64,000 bases of DNA from Treponema sp. UBA7570 (GTDB lineage Bacteria > Spirochaetota > Spirochaetia > Treponematales > Treponemataceae): contig DLLE01000052.1 in assembly GCA_002477955.1 (NCBI GenBank), forward strand, positions 1 through 64,000. Reading direction: 5' to 3'. The notes beneath the pieces are model-generated. The model had not been told where the DNA came from. It saw nothing but the letters and a program-made list of their open reading frames with translations, and searched no databases. A program made the position numbers and the translations under genes. Of the stretch, positions 1 through 8,058 are shown piece by piece (position 1 is the stretch's first letter; each line of letters starts with the position of its first letter).

Positions 1-24
1 TTTTTTTTGTGAGATAAGGAATTG

Positions 25-180
25 TTTTGCGGGGCGTTACGGGCGCGGCTCAGGCATAGCTTTCGCCGAGACTCGCCTAGAAACTCACCTCGTGAGTTTC
101 TTCGTCTGCGACGAACGGCTCCCTACGTAGAAAGGGTAGGGCGCAACGAAGTGCGGCCGTAGGGGAAGACTTTCCCCTTT
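25..180. repeat. GC-rich intergenic repeat, family A
   Basis: A GC-rich block in an otherwise AT-rich gap. It contains CAACGAAGTGCG followed by TAGGGGAAGACTTTCCCCT, a small inverted repeat. The same two blocks in the same order recur at about 10516-10556, inside the V-ATPase operon, and both copies start near a GGGG(C/T)GTT(A/G)CGGG motif. It carries no credible ORF. A repetitive extragenic element is inferred; its mobility is unknown. Confidence 0.55.
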
Positions 181-201
181 TTGTCTAAAAAAATTAAATT
201 A

Positions 202-230
202 TTGAATTTTCAGCCTGAAATTATTATATT
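202..230 (+). promoter_or_regulatory. pgk promoter
   Basis: TTGAAT at 202-207 and TATATT at 225-230 with a 17-base spacer. The predicted transcription start near 237 leaves a 5' UTR of about 29 bases with an AAAGGAG ribosome site at 253-259. Confidence 0.6.
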
Positions 231-265
231 TAAAGCGGTATTTCTGTTTATAAAGGAGAAATAAG

Positions 266-1537
266 ATGATTAAGACAGTAAAAGACGTTGACTTGAAAGG
301 CAAACGCATTATCATGCGCGTTGATTTTAACGTTCCTATGAAAGACGGTGTTGTTCAGGACGACACACGCATTATGGCGGCTCTTCCTACAATTAAATAT
401 ATTCTTGAGCAGAATCCGCGCTCGCTTGTTCTGATGAGCCATCTCGGAGACCCGAACAAAGATGTGAAAAAAGCAAAAGAGAAGGCTGAAAAAGCCGGAA
501 AAGCTTGGACAGAAGCAGATTCTGAAAAATTCATCAACGGAAAAAACAGAATGAAGCCTGTTGTTGAGTATTTTGCTTCAAAGCTTGGAAAGCCTGTAAC
601 TTTCTTGCCGGACGCTCTCGGACAGAAAGCCGCAATCGACGCTCTTCCTGAAGGCGCAGTTGCAATGCTCGAAAACGTCCGCTTCCATAAAGAAGAAACT
701 TCAAAAGACGCTTCTGAACGTGAGACAATGGCGAAAGAACTCGCTACTTACGGAGATATTTTTGTAAACGACGCTTTCGGAACTGCTCACCGCGATCAGG
801 CTTCCACAGCGACAATCGCTAAATTTATGAAAGAGCAGCCAGTCGGCGGATTCTTGATGGAAAAAGAAGTTAAATATATCCAGCCAATGGTTACAAATCC
901 TCCAAAACCGCAGGTGGCAATTATCGGCGGCGCAAAGGTTTCTTCAAAAATCGCTGTCTTGGAAAGCCTCTTGAAGAACGCTTCTGCCTTGATTATCGGC
1001 GGCGGAATGGCTTACACATTCTTGAAGGCTCAGGGGCACAAAGTTGGAATCTCTTTGGTTGAGGATGACTTTATCGACACAGCTAAAAAACTTTTGAAAG
1101 ACGCTGAGGCAAAAGGCGTGAAGATTGTTCTTCCTGTTGACCACGTTGCCGCGGATAAATTTGACGCTAACGCTACTCCGGTTGCTGTTGACGGTGTTGA
1201 CATTCCTGACAATCTTATGGCTATGGATGTTGGTCCGAAAACTCTTGAGCTTTACAAAGAAGTTCTTTCAACAGCGAAATCTGTTGTATGGAACGGACCT
1301 GTAGGCGTATTTGAATTTGACGCGTTTGCAAAGGGAACGGAAGCTGTCGCGAACCTTGTTGCAGAGGCGACTGGACGCGGCGCAATGACTGTTGTTGGTG
1401 GCGGAGACTCTGTTGCTGCTGTGAACAAGTTCCACCTTGCAGACAAGATGAGCCACGTTTCAACAGGCGGCGGTGCTTCGCTTGAATTCTTGGAAGGAAA
1501 GACATTGCCAGGAATTGCTATTTTGGCGACAAAATAA
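266..1537 (+). CDS. pgk: phosphoglycerate kinase
   Basis: Glycolytic enzyme that transfers the acyl phosphate of 1,3-bisphosphoglycerate to ADP, in the cytosol. The 423-residue protein begins with the family signature [12 protein letters not shown] near residue 17. It keeps the substrate-loop motif SHLGDPN, the hinge region [15 protein letters not shown] and the nucleotide-binding GGGDSVAAV near the C terminus. Length is slightly above the usual 390-415. The start has an AAAGGAG site 7 bases upstream. tpiA follows in the same orientation but from its own promoter, and a terminator lies between them. The stop codon lies inside one copy of an 18-base direct repeat. Confidence 0.97.
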   Translation: MIKTVKDVDLKGKRIIMRVDFNVPMKDGVVQDDTRIMAALPTIKYILEQNPRSLVLMSHLGDPNKDVKKAKEKAEKAGKAWTEADSEKFINGKNRMKPVVEYFASKLGKPVTFLPDALGQKAAIDALPEGAVAMLENVRFHKEETSKDASERETMAKELATYGDIFVNDAFGTAHRDQASTATIAKFMKEQPVGGFLMEKEVKYIQPMVTNPPKPQVAIIGGAKVSSKIAVLESLLKNASALIIGGGMAYTFLKAQGHKVGISLVEDDFIDTAKKLLKDAEAKGVKIVLPVDHVAADKFDANATPVAVDGVDIPDNLMAMDVGPKTLELYKEVLSTAKSVVWNGPVGVFEFDAFAKGTEAVANLVAEATGRGAMTVVGGGDSVAAVNKFHLADKMSHVSTGGGASLEFLEGKTLPGIAILATK

Positions 1538-1634
1538 TTTTGTTTGCAGGCTAAGATTGCGTGCGAGTTTCGCTTGCCGAAACTCGATAACTAAACCGCT
1601 TGCCGGTTTACGACCGATTTTGGCTACAAAATAA
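1520..1634. repeat. 18-base direct repeat flanking a two-hairpin element at the pgk stop
   Basis: ATTTTGGCGACAAAATAA at 1520-1537 (last pgk codons and stop) is repeated with one mismatch at 1617-1634. Between them lie two hairpins: CGAGTTTC/GAAACTCG (1564-1571 with 1579-1586) and AAACCG/CGGTTT (1593-1598 with 1604-1609). The layout resembles a small inserted element with a target duplication, but that is inference; a local duplication would look the same. Confidence 0.5.
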
Positions 1635-1673
1635 CTGGCCTCAAAATAGATTTTTAAAATAATCTAAAAAAAA

Positions 1674-1709
1674 CCGCATCGTCTACTTTTTTATGATGCG
1701 GCTTTTTTT
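1674..1709 (+). terminator. pgk terminator
   Basis: Stem CCGCATC (1674-1680) with GATGCGG (1695-1701), a 14-base loop, then a run of T from 1703. A classical Rho-independent terminator. The rest of the gap up to 1803 shows no gene. Confidence 0.75.
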
Positions 1710-1803
1710 ATTCAAAATAAACAGATAAATTACGGCTCTCTTTTTTCAAAATTTCGTTCAGCCATATTCAAATATTCAGTTCAAAACGTAAAAACCAATT
1801 ATT

Positions 1804-1832
1804 TTGACATATATCAAAATAAGCAATAAAAT
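1804..1832 (+). promoter_or_regulatory. tpiA promoter
   Basis: TTGACA at 1804-1809, 17-base spacer, TAAAAT at 1827-1832. Near-consensus sigma-70 promoter. Predicted start near 1839, about 188 bases upstream of the tpiA ATG. Confidence 0.7.
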
Positions 1833-1838
1833 AAAAAT

Positions 1839-2018
1839 TCAAGACGATAGTGCTTTTAGGAGGTAAGATAAAAACAGCCGAAAATGGCGTCTGTTTTTAT
1901 CTTTACAAGTTTGGCGTTGCAAACTTACTAATCAACTGCAATTTCTCACTTTGCTACGAAATTGCAATAAAGAGTCAATCCTAAGACTGAAGTTTTAATC
2001 TTGACTTTTTATGGGAGA
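1839..2018 (+). promoter_or_regulatory. structured 5' leader of tpiA with four consecutive hairpins
   Basis: Four hairpins in a row: AAGATAAAAACAG/CTGTTTTTATCTT (1865-1877 with 1891-1903, 13 pairs), AAGTTTG/CAAACTT (1907-1913 with 1920-1926), TGCAATTTC/GAAATTGCA (1937-1945 with 1958-1966) and AGTCAA/TTGACT (1973-1978 with 2001-2006), the last followed by TTTT. A perfect AGGAGG at 1858-1863 has no good start codon at normal spacing. I do not recognise a known riboswitch. An RNA regulatory element for tpiA is inferred. Confidence 0.5.
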
Positions 2019-2026
2019 AATTAAAA

Positions 2027-2773
2027 ATGCGTACAACTTATGTAGCTGGAAACTGGAAGATGAACATGGATCGCGAGGGAACAGTTGCCCTCGTAAAAGA
2101 GCTTGTAGTCCAGTTAAAAGACTGCAAAAATAAAGTGATGATTGCACCTCCATTTGTTTATCTTGATCTTGTTTCTCAGCTTGTAAAAGGAACAAATATT
2201 CTTCTTGGAGCACAAAACTGCGCCGCTACAGACAATGGCGCTCATACTGGAGAAATTTCTGTCGCAATGCTCAGGGATCTTGGTGTTCAGGTTGTAATCT
2301 TAGGACATTCAGAACGCCGTTACGAATTTGGCGAATGCGACGAACTTATAAATATGAAAGTTACAAGAGCGCTTGCCGCCGGTCTTGACGTAATAATCTG
2401 CATTGGAGAGCTTTTGGCTCAGCGCGAGGTAGGCCGTGCCGAAAAAGTGTGCGAACGCCAGTTGAATTCAGCTCTCATGGGCGTTTCAAAAGAACAGCTT
2501 TCGCATGTGACTATTGCTTACGAGCCTGTCTGGGCAATCGGAACCGGAAAAACTGCAACTCCAGAAGACGCTCAGCAAATCCATTCTTATGCAAGAAAAG
2601 TAATTGCAAAAATGTATGATCAGGAAGCGGCCGACAATATCATAATTCAGTACGGCGGCTCAATGAACGTAAAAAACTACAAGGAGCTTCTTGCTCAAAG
2701 CGACGTTGACGGCGGTTTAATCGGCGGAGCCTCGTTAAAGGCGGAAACTTTTATTCCAATCTGTAACGGTTAA
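2027..2773 (+). CDS. tpiA: triosephosphate isomerase
   Basis: Interconverts dihydroxyacetone phosphate and glyceraldehyde 3-phosphate in glycolysis. The 248-residue length is normal for this TIM-barrel enzyme. Visible motifs are the N-terminal GNWKMN with the catalytic Lys near residue 11, VVILGHSERR with the catalytic His, AYEPVWAIGTGKTA with the catalytic Glu, the phosphate loop YGGSMN and the C-terminal GGLIGGASL. A GGGAG site lies 12 bases before the ATG. The gene is preceded by its own promoter and an unusually long hairpin-rich leader. A family B repeat and the secG promoter follow. Confidence 0.97.
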   Translation: MRTTYVAGNWKMNMDREGTVALVKELVVQLKDCKNKVMIAPPFVYLDLVSQLVKGTNILLGAQNCAATDNGAHTGEISVAMLRDLGVQVVILGHSERRYEFGECDELINMKVTRALAAGLDVIICIGELLAQREVGRAEKVCERQLNSALMGVSKEQLSHVTIAYEPVWAIGTGKTATPEDAQQIHSYARKVIAKMYDQEAADNIIIQYGGSMNVKNYKELLAQSDVDGGLIGGASLKAETFIPICNG

Positions 2774-2798
2774 TTTTTTTATTTTGCAAGCTGGAGGC

Positions 2799-2911
2799 AT
2801 TTTTGCCTTTGGCAAAAACCGGGCTATCCTCACTTCCGCGTCTTCGCGCTCCATCCGGCAGACGCCGGACGCCTTGCGGTGCTGCTATCCCTTGCCCGAT
2901 AGCGAGAAGCT
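2799..2911 (-). repeat. GC-rich intergenic repeat, family B copy 1
   Basis: Holds the family B core CATTTTTGC-N4-GCAAAAACCGGGCTATCC at 2799-2826 and a distal CTATCCCTTG. Related copies lie at 62441-62548 (same orientation) and, inverted, at 53606-53840 and 57944-58060. A short open frame across it is a by-product of GC content and shows no coding character. Confidence 0.65.
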
Positions 2912-2939
2912 TTTTTCTTCTATACTCTATAGCAATAAA

Positions 2940-2968
2940 TTGACAGTTTGTTTATATTTCGATAAAAT
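2940..2968 (+). promoter_or_regulatory. secG promoter
   Basis: TTGACA at 2940-2945, 17-base spacer, TAAAAT at 2963-2968. Predicted start near 2975, 50 bases before the secG ATG. Confidence 0.7.
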
Positions 2969-3024
2969 GCAATCTGCAATTAAAAAGTAGCTGGGAATTA
3001 TCTGCCAGCATTTTGGAGAAATAA

Positions 3025-3384
3025 ATGAAAGTTGTTTTGTTGGTAGCATTTGTAATTATCTGTGCTCTTTTGGTTCTTTTGGTTCTCGTACAGGACGAAA
3101 ACAGCAGCGGAATGGGCGGACTTTTGGGCGGCGGAAACTCAGCTGCATTTGGATCACATTCTGCTTCAATTCTTACAAAGACTACTGTTGTTCTTGCAAT
3201 TCTTTTCTTTGTTGTAACTTTGGCTCTTGCAAAAGTTCTTCCTTCTAAAAAACTTTCTTCTGATTCAGAACTTTTAAAAGCTGCTCAGGCAGAGGGGAAA
3301 GTTTCTACTGAAGAAGTTGCTCCAGAAGTAGAAAAAACTACAGCGGACTCTTCTGACTGGTGGAAAGAAGCTGCTGCAGAATAA
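3025..3384 (+). CDS. secG: preprotein translocase subunit SecG
   Basis: Accessory membrane subunit of the SecYEG channel. The 119-residue protein has two hydrophobic segments (about 3-22 and 50-72) joined by the diagnostic glycine-rich loop MGGLLGGGNSAAFGS that ends near residue 50. An acidic, Glu/Lys-rich tail of about 40 residues, presumably cytoplasmic, follows and makes it longer than the roughly 75-residue minimal SecG. A TTTTGGAGAA ribosome site precedes the ATG. It has its own promoter, so pgk, tpiA and secG are neighbours rather than one simple operon. Confidence 0.93.
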   Translation: MKVVLLVAFVIICALLVLLVLVQDENSSGMGGLLGGGNSAAFGSHSASILTKTTVVLAILFFVVTLALAKVLPSKKLSSDSELLKAAQAEGKVSTEEVAPEVEKTTADSSDWWKEAAAE

Positions 3385-3390
3385 AATTAA

Positions 3391-3428
3391 AAGGCAGGTT
3401 TTGATTTTTTTAAGTTAAAATCTGCCTT
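3391..3428 (+). terminator. possible secG terminator
   Basis: AAGGCAG (3391-3397) pairs with CTGCCTT (3422-3428), with partial inner pairing. The following bases are AT-rich but not a clean T run, so termination is uncertain. Confidence 0.4.
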
Positions 3429-3493
3429 AAAATAGTATTTAAAAAAATCGATTTTCTGATATTCAAATAATTCAGAAAACTAAGGGGATAGTA

Positions 3494-3955
3494 ATGGTTC
3501 TTGAGAATGTTTTTACAAAGGAAAGCATCATTATTGGTCTGGAGAGTACAGAAAAAGACGAGCTGTTTGAAGAAATGGTAGAAGCCATTCATTCATTGCA
3601 TCCTGATTTTGACAGGGCAGAAGTTCTTTCTGCGCTCGAAGAACGTGAAGCTCAGATGAGCACTGGAATTATGCATTCTGTTGCTGTTCCTCATGCTTTT
3701 GCGCCTTCTGTAAATGGTACAATTGGTGCTATTGGTATCAGCAAAAACGGAATCGATTACGATTCTCTCGACGGTTCGCCTGTTCATGTTGTTTTTATGC
3801 TTCTTGCAGGAAACGGACAGACAGAAAAGCATATTCAAATTTTAAAATCATTAGCACTTCTTATTCAAAAAAACGGATTTGTTGATAAACTTGTTTCGTG
3901 TCAGTCGCAGTCTGAAGCCTACAACTTGATTTTGCAGACAGAAGAGGCAGTCTGA
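3494..3955 (+). CDS. PTS EIIA domain protein, PtsN/fructose type
   Basis: A 153-residue single EIIA domain of the PtsN (nitrogen-PTS) and fructose-mannitol family. The phosphorylatable His is His67 in SVAVPHAFAP, and the upstream block LEEREAQMSTGIMHS is typical of the family. No sugar-specific B or C domain is present, so a regulatory rather than transport role is likely. The next gene starts 13 bases later behind GAGGAGG, so it appears to be the first gene of the V-ATPase operon. Its target is unknown. The family assignment is firm; a link to ATPase control is inference from position. Confidence 0.85.
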   Translation: MVLENVFTKESIIIGLESTEKDELFEEMVEAIHSLHPDFDRAEVLSALEEREAQMSTGIMHSVAVPHAFAPSVNGTIGAIGISKNGIDYDSLDGSPVHVVFMLLAGNGQTEKHIQILKSLALLIQKNGFVDKLVSCQSQSEAYNLILQTEEAV

Positions 3956-3968
3956 GGAGGCTGAAGTC

Positions 3969-4280
3969 ATGGAAGAAAATGAGTCAAATGTAATTGAACA
4001 TCTTCTTGAAGTTGAAAATATCGCTTCTTCTTTTACCGTTGATGCTCAGAATAAAGCAGCCGAAATTTTGAATTCTGCAAAAGCAAAGGCAGAGCAGGAT
4101 TATCTTTCAAAATTTAATATTCAATCTGCAGAACTTGAAAAATCTTTCAAGGAAAAGTCTGCGAAAATAAACGAAAACATTGTTTCTGAAATAAACTCTT
4201 ACAAAGAGAATATTTATCAGTCAGTTCAGGATAAGGTTGCTTTTAGCAATCTTATGAATAATTTGGTTTTGCAAAAATAG
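3969..4280 (+). CDS. V-type ATPase peripheral-stalk subunit, H/G-like
   Basis: A 103-residue Glu/Lys/Ala-rich protein that is almost entirely coiled coil, with a segment NKAAEILNSAKAKAEQDY typical of E/G stalk subunits. V/A-ATPase operons commonly begin with such a small stalk gene (ntpF-like in Enterococcus), and this one directly precedes subunits C and I. It would pair with subunit E (8059-8703) to hold the A/B head to the membrane part. Sequence similarity in such helical proteins is weak, so the call rests on length, composition and position. Confidence 0.6.
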   Translation: MEENESNVIEHLLEVENIASSFTVDAQNKAAEILNSAKAKAEQDYLSKFNIQSAELEKSFKEKSAKINENIVSEINSYKENIYQSVQDKVAFSNLMNNLVLQK

Positions 4281-4293
4281 ATGGCGGTGCGGT

Positions 4294-5274
4294 ATGATGG
4301 ATAAATCTGCTGCAGATGCTTATGTTTATGCAAAAGTATCCGGAATACTGGCCAATTCCTATTCTGGAAAAAATGCGGACAGACTGTATTCTGCAAAATC
4401 TCTGACAGAACTTTATGGTCTTCTTTTTAAATCCGAAGTTCCTGCAATTCCTGAAAATTTGCTTGCCAAAAAAATTGAAGAAAAATCAGTTTTTATTTTT
4501 GTAGAACAGTATTGCCAGCTTGTCGAGTGTTATGCCCATCCTCAAAAAATTCTTCTAACCTTGCTTCGGCTTTATGATTATAGTAATTTAAAGATGCTTG
4601 CCGGCGCTTTGTGTATGAAGGAAACAAAATGTCCCGAAGTAATCGATTTGGGAAAATATTCTCTTTTAAATTACAAAAATTGGCCGAATCTTGCAAAAAT
4701 CACCGAAAAAGACGAGCTTTCTTGGTATAACAAAGTTCCTGATATTTCCGAACAGCAGGTTTTAGACACAAAGCTTGATTTTCAATATCTGCACAACCTT
4801 TGGAAAGACGCCTGCGTTTCTGAACAGGCTGTAAGAGTTCAAATAAAATCTCTTGTTGTCGAAGAAATTAAAATCCGGAATATTGTCTGGGCACTCCGCC
4901 TAAAAATTTATTACAAAATGGACAATGAAAGCATCTGTCAAAAGCTTTTTTTTGAAAATCCAAAATCAGCCGAAACTGATGTTTTTGCTGGCGAAGCATT
5001 GAAAATTTTAAGCAAAGATATTTCTAATTTTGATGAATGGAAAACATGGAAGTACAGCAAAATGCTGAATCCGCACGAGGAAGGCGTTATTTGGGAAGTT
5101 GATCCGCGTTGGCTGGAAAATTCTTTCCGCACAGATCTCGTAAAAAAATATTCTACAGCTTTTCATAAATATCCGCTTACTTCTCTGTCTCTTGTCTGCT
5201 TTTTTAAGATAAAGCAGGACGAATTGAATAATATCCGCCATGTGACGGAAGAGTTAAGGCTTGGAGGCGAATAA
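4294..5274 (+). CDS. atpC: V-type ATPase subunit C
   Basis: A 326-residue protein matching the AC39/V-ATPase subunit C (also called d) family. It starts with ADAYVYAKVSGILANSYS and ends with the family-like region KYPLTSLSLVCFFKIKQDELNNIRHV. The subunit caps the rotor ring and couples it to the central stalk. Two ATGs (4294 and 4297) are adjacent and the choice does not matter. Its stop overlaps the ATG of subunit I by one base (TAATG), which indicates translational coupling. Confidence 0.88.
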   Translation: MMDKSAADAYVYAKVSGILANSYSGKNADRLYSAKSLTELYGLLFKSEVPAIPENLLAKKIEEKSVFIFVEQYCQLVECYAHPQKILLTLLRLYDYSNLKMLAGALCMKETKCPEVIDLGKYSLLNYKNWPNLAKITEKDELSWYNKVPDISEQQVLDTKLDFQYLHNLWKDACVSEQAVRVQIKSLVVEEIKIRNIVWALRLKIYYKMDNESICQKLFFENPKSAETDVFAGEALKILSKDISNFDEWKTWKYSKMLNPHEEGVIWEVDPRWLENSFRTDLVKKYSTAFHKYPLTSLSLVCFFKIKQDELNNIRHVTEELRLGGE

Positions 5275-7247
5275 TGGCAAAAACTGCAAAAATGCGTCTT
5301 GTCGAATTGATGGTTCTAAAAGAAGACATTGATGAAGTTGTTGAATTTCTTGGTAAAAAAGGAAATTTTCAGTTTCAGCAGAAACTTGAATTAAATCATT
5401 CTATTTCAAACCCTGACGAGGATATTCTTTCAAAACTAAAAAATGTACGTTCATTTTTGAATTTGCCGGATGTTACAACCGAAGATTTGCAGGCCTCGAC
5501 ACGTCCTTCTGAATACGACAGAGTGTTGTGCCAGAAATTTCTTTATACTGTGGACGTTTTGCAGAAAAAAGAACGCGATGCTGATGATGAGCTTAAGCGT
5601 GTTCAAGATGCTTATAAGGAAGCACTTTCTTTTTCAAATTTAAAAGTTCCTTACAGCGAATTGGAGCATCTTTCTTTTTTGTCGCTCCGTATTGGAAAAA
5701 TAGATCCTGCTATTTTTGACGAGCTGGTTTTTGATGTTGGACAAAGGGCTGTAATTGTCCCTCTTGGTTCTGATAAGTCAAAAATCCTTGCGGCAACTTC
5801 TAAAAAAGGCCGTTTTTCTCTTGACAGTGAACTGCGCAAGCACGGTTTTGTAAATATGGAAATTCCTAGCGACTTTAAAGGTGTTCCAGACGATGTCTTA
5901 AAAAGTCTGCAGCAGCAGGTAAAGGAAAAAACTAAGATTTTTGAGAATATCGAAGAAGAAAAGCACAATATTGCAAAAACCCATGCAGATTTTCTTAAAA
6001 AATTTTTGTGCCAGTTCTCAATTGCCGCTCAAATTAAACTTTTGGAGAACAGCCTTGAGTCAACTGATCTGGTTTACCGTCTTACAGGCTGGATTCCTGA
6101 AAACGACTGCCATTCCATGATGACAGAACTCGATAAACTTTCTGAAGGAAGAATTGCAATTCGTCTTTTTGAGCCGAGCGAAGTTCCTTCTGTTCAGACT
6201 GGAGAAGAAAAAGTTCCAGTAAAATTGCATCACGGAAAACTGATTAGTTCTTTTGAGAGAATGATTTTTAGTTACGGCTCCCCGGCTTATGGAACAATAG
6301 ATCCTACTCCGTTTGTTGCGCTGTTCTTTACTTTGCTTTTTGGGATTATGTTTGGCGATGCCGGCCAGGGCTTTGTTTTCTTGCTCGTTGGAATTTTAAT
6401 GTCAGCAAAAGTTGTAAAAATCGGCGGATGGAATAAATTTGCTCCGATTTTTATGGCAATCGGCTGTTCAAGTATGATTATGGGAATTTTAACAGGCGAA
6501 TTTTTTGCGACCGAAGGAATAATGAAACCTATCTCGATGTTTATTACCGGACTTTTTGGAGAAAGCCGATATCCGATTCTTGAAATGAAATTCTGGGAAT
6601 CGGCAAATGCAATCGGAATCATTTTTGGAATTTTCGGTTTTACAATGGCAGTTGGTTTTGTAATAAACTCGATTGGACTTTTAATAAACATTATCAACAA
6701 GTTTTCATGCAAAAAATACGGAAGCGCGATTTTCGGAAAAACTGGAATCGCAGGAGCGCTTTGGTTTTGGTATGTCGTAATCTTTGCTTTGAGGATTGGC
6801 TTTGCGCATCATTCTCCGACAACTTTTGACTGGATTTTTATTGCCGTTACTCTGTTTTTTGCAGCTTTTGGCGAGCCTTTTGAAAGATTTTTTGACGGAG
6901 AAAAGCCAGCTGTTGAAGGCGGAATTGGCGGTGTAATAATTGGTGGCGCGGTTGAATTGATAGAAGTTGTTTCTTCTTATCTTTCTAATTCAATTAGCTT
7001 TGTCCGTGTCGGCGCTTTTGCTCTTGCACACGCGGTTTTGGGATTTATTATTGAAAAAATGTGCAGTATTGCTCCGGCAGGTTTTGCACAGGTTTTGATA
7101 TTGATTATTGGAAACGGGATTGTTGTTGTTCTTGAGGGAATGATTGTTGCAATTCAGGTTATTCGTCTTCAATATTATGAATTTTTCTCAAAGTTTTTCA
7201 ATGAAACGGGAAAGGAATTTGTTCCTTTTGCGTTTACATATAAATAG
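5274..7247 (+). CDS. atpI: V-type ATPase subunit I (stator subunit a)
   Basis: The 657-residue membrane stator of the V/A-ATPase. The N-terminal half (about 1-340) is soluble and coiled-coil rich. The C-terminal half carries about seven hydrophobic helices, starting with YGTIDPTPFVALFFTLLFGIMFGDAGQG, the hallmark of the family. SNSISFVRVGAFALAHAVL near residue 570 contains the conserved Arg expected to face the rotor carboxylate. Length is normal. With the K ring it forms the ion path. The gene is coupled to subunit C and followed by a hairpin before atpK. Confidence 0.95.
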   Translation: MAKTAKMRLVELMVLKEDIDEVVEFLGKKGNFQFQQKLELNHSISNPDEDILSKLKNVRSFLNLPDVTTEDLQASTRPSEYDRVLCQKFLYTVDVLQKKERDADDELKRVQDAYKEALSFSNLKVPYSELEHLSFLSLRIGKIDPAIFDELVFDVGQRAVIVPLGSDKSKILAATSKKGRFSLDSELRKHGFVNMEIPSDFKGVPDDVLKSLQQQVKEKTKIFENIEEEKHNIAKTHADFLKKFLCQFSIAAQIKLLENSLESTDLVYRLTGWIPENDCHSMMTELDKLSEGRIAIRLFEPSEVPSVQTGEEKVPVKLHHGKLISSFERMIFSYGSPAYGTIDPTPFVALFFTLLFGIMFGDAGQGFVFLLVGILMSAKVVKIGGWNKFAPIFMAIGCSSMIMGILTGEFFATEGIMKPISMFITGLFGESRYPILEMKFWESANAIGIIFGIFGFTMAVGFVINSIGLLINIINKFSCKKYGSAIFGKTGIAGALWFWYVVIFALRIGFAHHSPTTFDWIFIAVTLFFAAFGEPFERFFDGEKPAVEGGIGGVIIGGAVELIEVVSSYLSNSISFVRVGAFALAHAVLGFIIEKMCSIAPAGFAQVLILIIGNGIVVVLEGMIVAIQVIRLQYYEFFSKFFNETGKEFVPFAFTYK

Positions 7248-7248
7248 A

Positions 7249-7271
7249 GGTTTTGAAGTTAGCTTAAAACC
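7249..7271 (+). promoter_or_regulatory. intercistronic hairpin between atpI and atpK
   Basis: GGTTTTGAAG (7249-7258) pairs with CTTAAAACC (7263-7271) around a TTAG loop, with one bulge. No T run follows, so a terminator is unlikely. It could protect the 5' end of the downstream message for the high-copy K subunit; this is inference. Confidence 0.4.
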
Positions 7272-7307
7272 CCTGGTAATTAAATAAATTTTTTGTGAGG
7301 TAAAAAT

Positions 7308-7664
7308 ATGAACAAAAAAATTATTGCGTTGGCAGCTGCTTTGCTTTGTTTTACAGTAGCTGGCTTGTTTGCTCAGGAATCAGAAACTCCTGCTGCTACA
7401 CAGACTGTTGCAGAAGCTCAGACTTCAACTGTAGAAGCTAAGGCTGACAGCAACTCTAGTGCTATAAAATATGTAGCTGCGGCTTTTGCAGTTGCACTTG
7501 CATGTATTGCCGGCGGTATGGCAGTAGGAAAAATCGGTGCTGCGGCAATGGGCGCTATGAGCGAAAATGCTGAACTTTCAGGAAAAGCTCTTCCTTTTGT
7601 TGGTCTTGCGGAAGGTATTTGTCTTTGGGGCTTCCTTGTTGCACTTTTAATTATCATTCTCTAG
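7308..7664 (+). CDS. atpK: V-type ATPase subunit K (rotor ring, proteolipid)
   Basis: A 118-residue c-type subunit. Residues 1-22 look like a signal peptide ending in GLFAQ. A Thr/Ala/Glu-rich linker to about residue 50 follows, then two transmembrane helices (about 53-85 and 95-118) joined by a short polar loop. The ion-binding Glu lies in FVGLAEGICLWG in the second helix. A cleaved signal peptide on this subunit has precedent in the Thermus V-ATPase. The long linker is less usual. Good ribosome site GTGAGG at 7294-7299. Whether protons or sodium are carried cannot be told from this view. Confidence 0.93.
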   Translation: MNKKIIALAAALLCFTVAGLFAQESETPAATQTVAEAQTSTVEAKADSNSSAIKYVAAAFAVALACIAGGMAVGKIGAAAMGAMSENAELSGKALPFVGLAEGICLWGFLVALLIIIL

Positions 7665-7684
7665 GTTTTTAGTAAACGAAAATT

Positions 7685-8017
7685 ATGGAATACTTTACGA
7701 TTGCTCAGCGGGAACTTGTTCTGGCTTTTAAACTCGTCGGAGTTGACGGTGCAGTTGCCCTTAACAGAAAAGAAGCTCTTGATGCATTTAACCGTGTAAC
7801 CGGTCATGGCGGCGAGAATTCTTTGCCTGTTGATGAGCGACCGAAAGTCTTGATTTTGTCAGAGGATGTTTCTGCCATGCTTGAACAGGAAGTGCTGGCC
7901 TGGCAGAAAAGTGCTCAGTTTCCGCTTATTGTTGAAATTCCTCCGCTGAACGGACATCTGCAGGGAAAAAAATCCCTTACTGATTCGATTCGCGAAGCAG
8001 TTGGTATTTCTGTGTAG
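7685..8017 (+). CDS. atpF: V-type ATPase subunit F
   Basis: A 110-residue central-stalk subunit with the NtpG/AtpF-type fold. It has the alternation GVDGAVALNRKEALDAFN, then LILSEDVSAML and PLIVEIPPL, the last being the typical strand of the family. It contacts subunit D and helps regulate rotation. It lies between K and E in the operon. The ribosome site is weak, so translation may be coupled to atpK, 21 bases upstream. Confidence 0.87.
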   Translation: MEYFTIAQRELVLAFKLVGVDGAVALNRKEALDAFNRVTGHGGENSLPVDERPKVLILSEDVSAMLEQEVLAWQKSAQFPLIVEIPPLNGHLQGKKSLTDSIREAVGISV

Positions 8018-8058
8018 ATTTTGACTCAGGCAAAGCCTGATTTTACGGGAATTAAAAA

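Noticed and set aside
1884..1931. 15-codon ORF MASVFIFTSLALQTY in the tpiA leader as a regulatory peptide
   Set aside because: Its ATG is about 20 bases from the AGGAGG and lies in the loop of a strong hairpin; no amino-acid bias. Noted only as part of the leader.
2784..2990. 68-residue open frame after tpiA
   Set aside because: It spans a GC-rich repeat and the secG promoter, with no ribosome site or protein-like composition.
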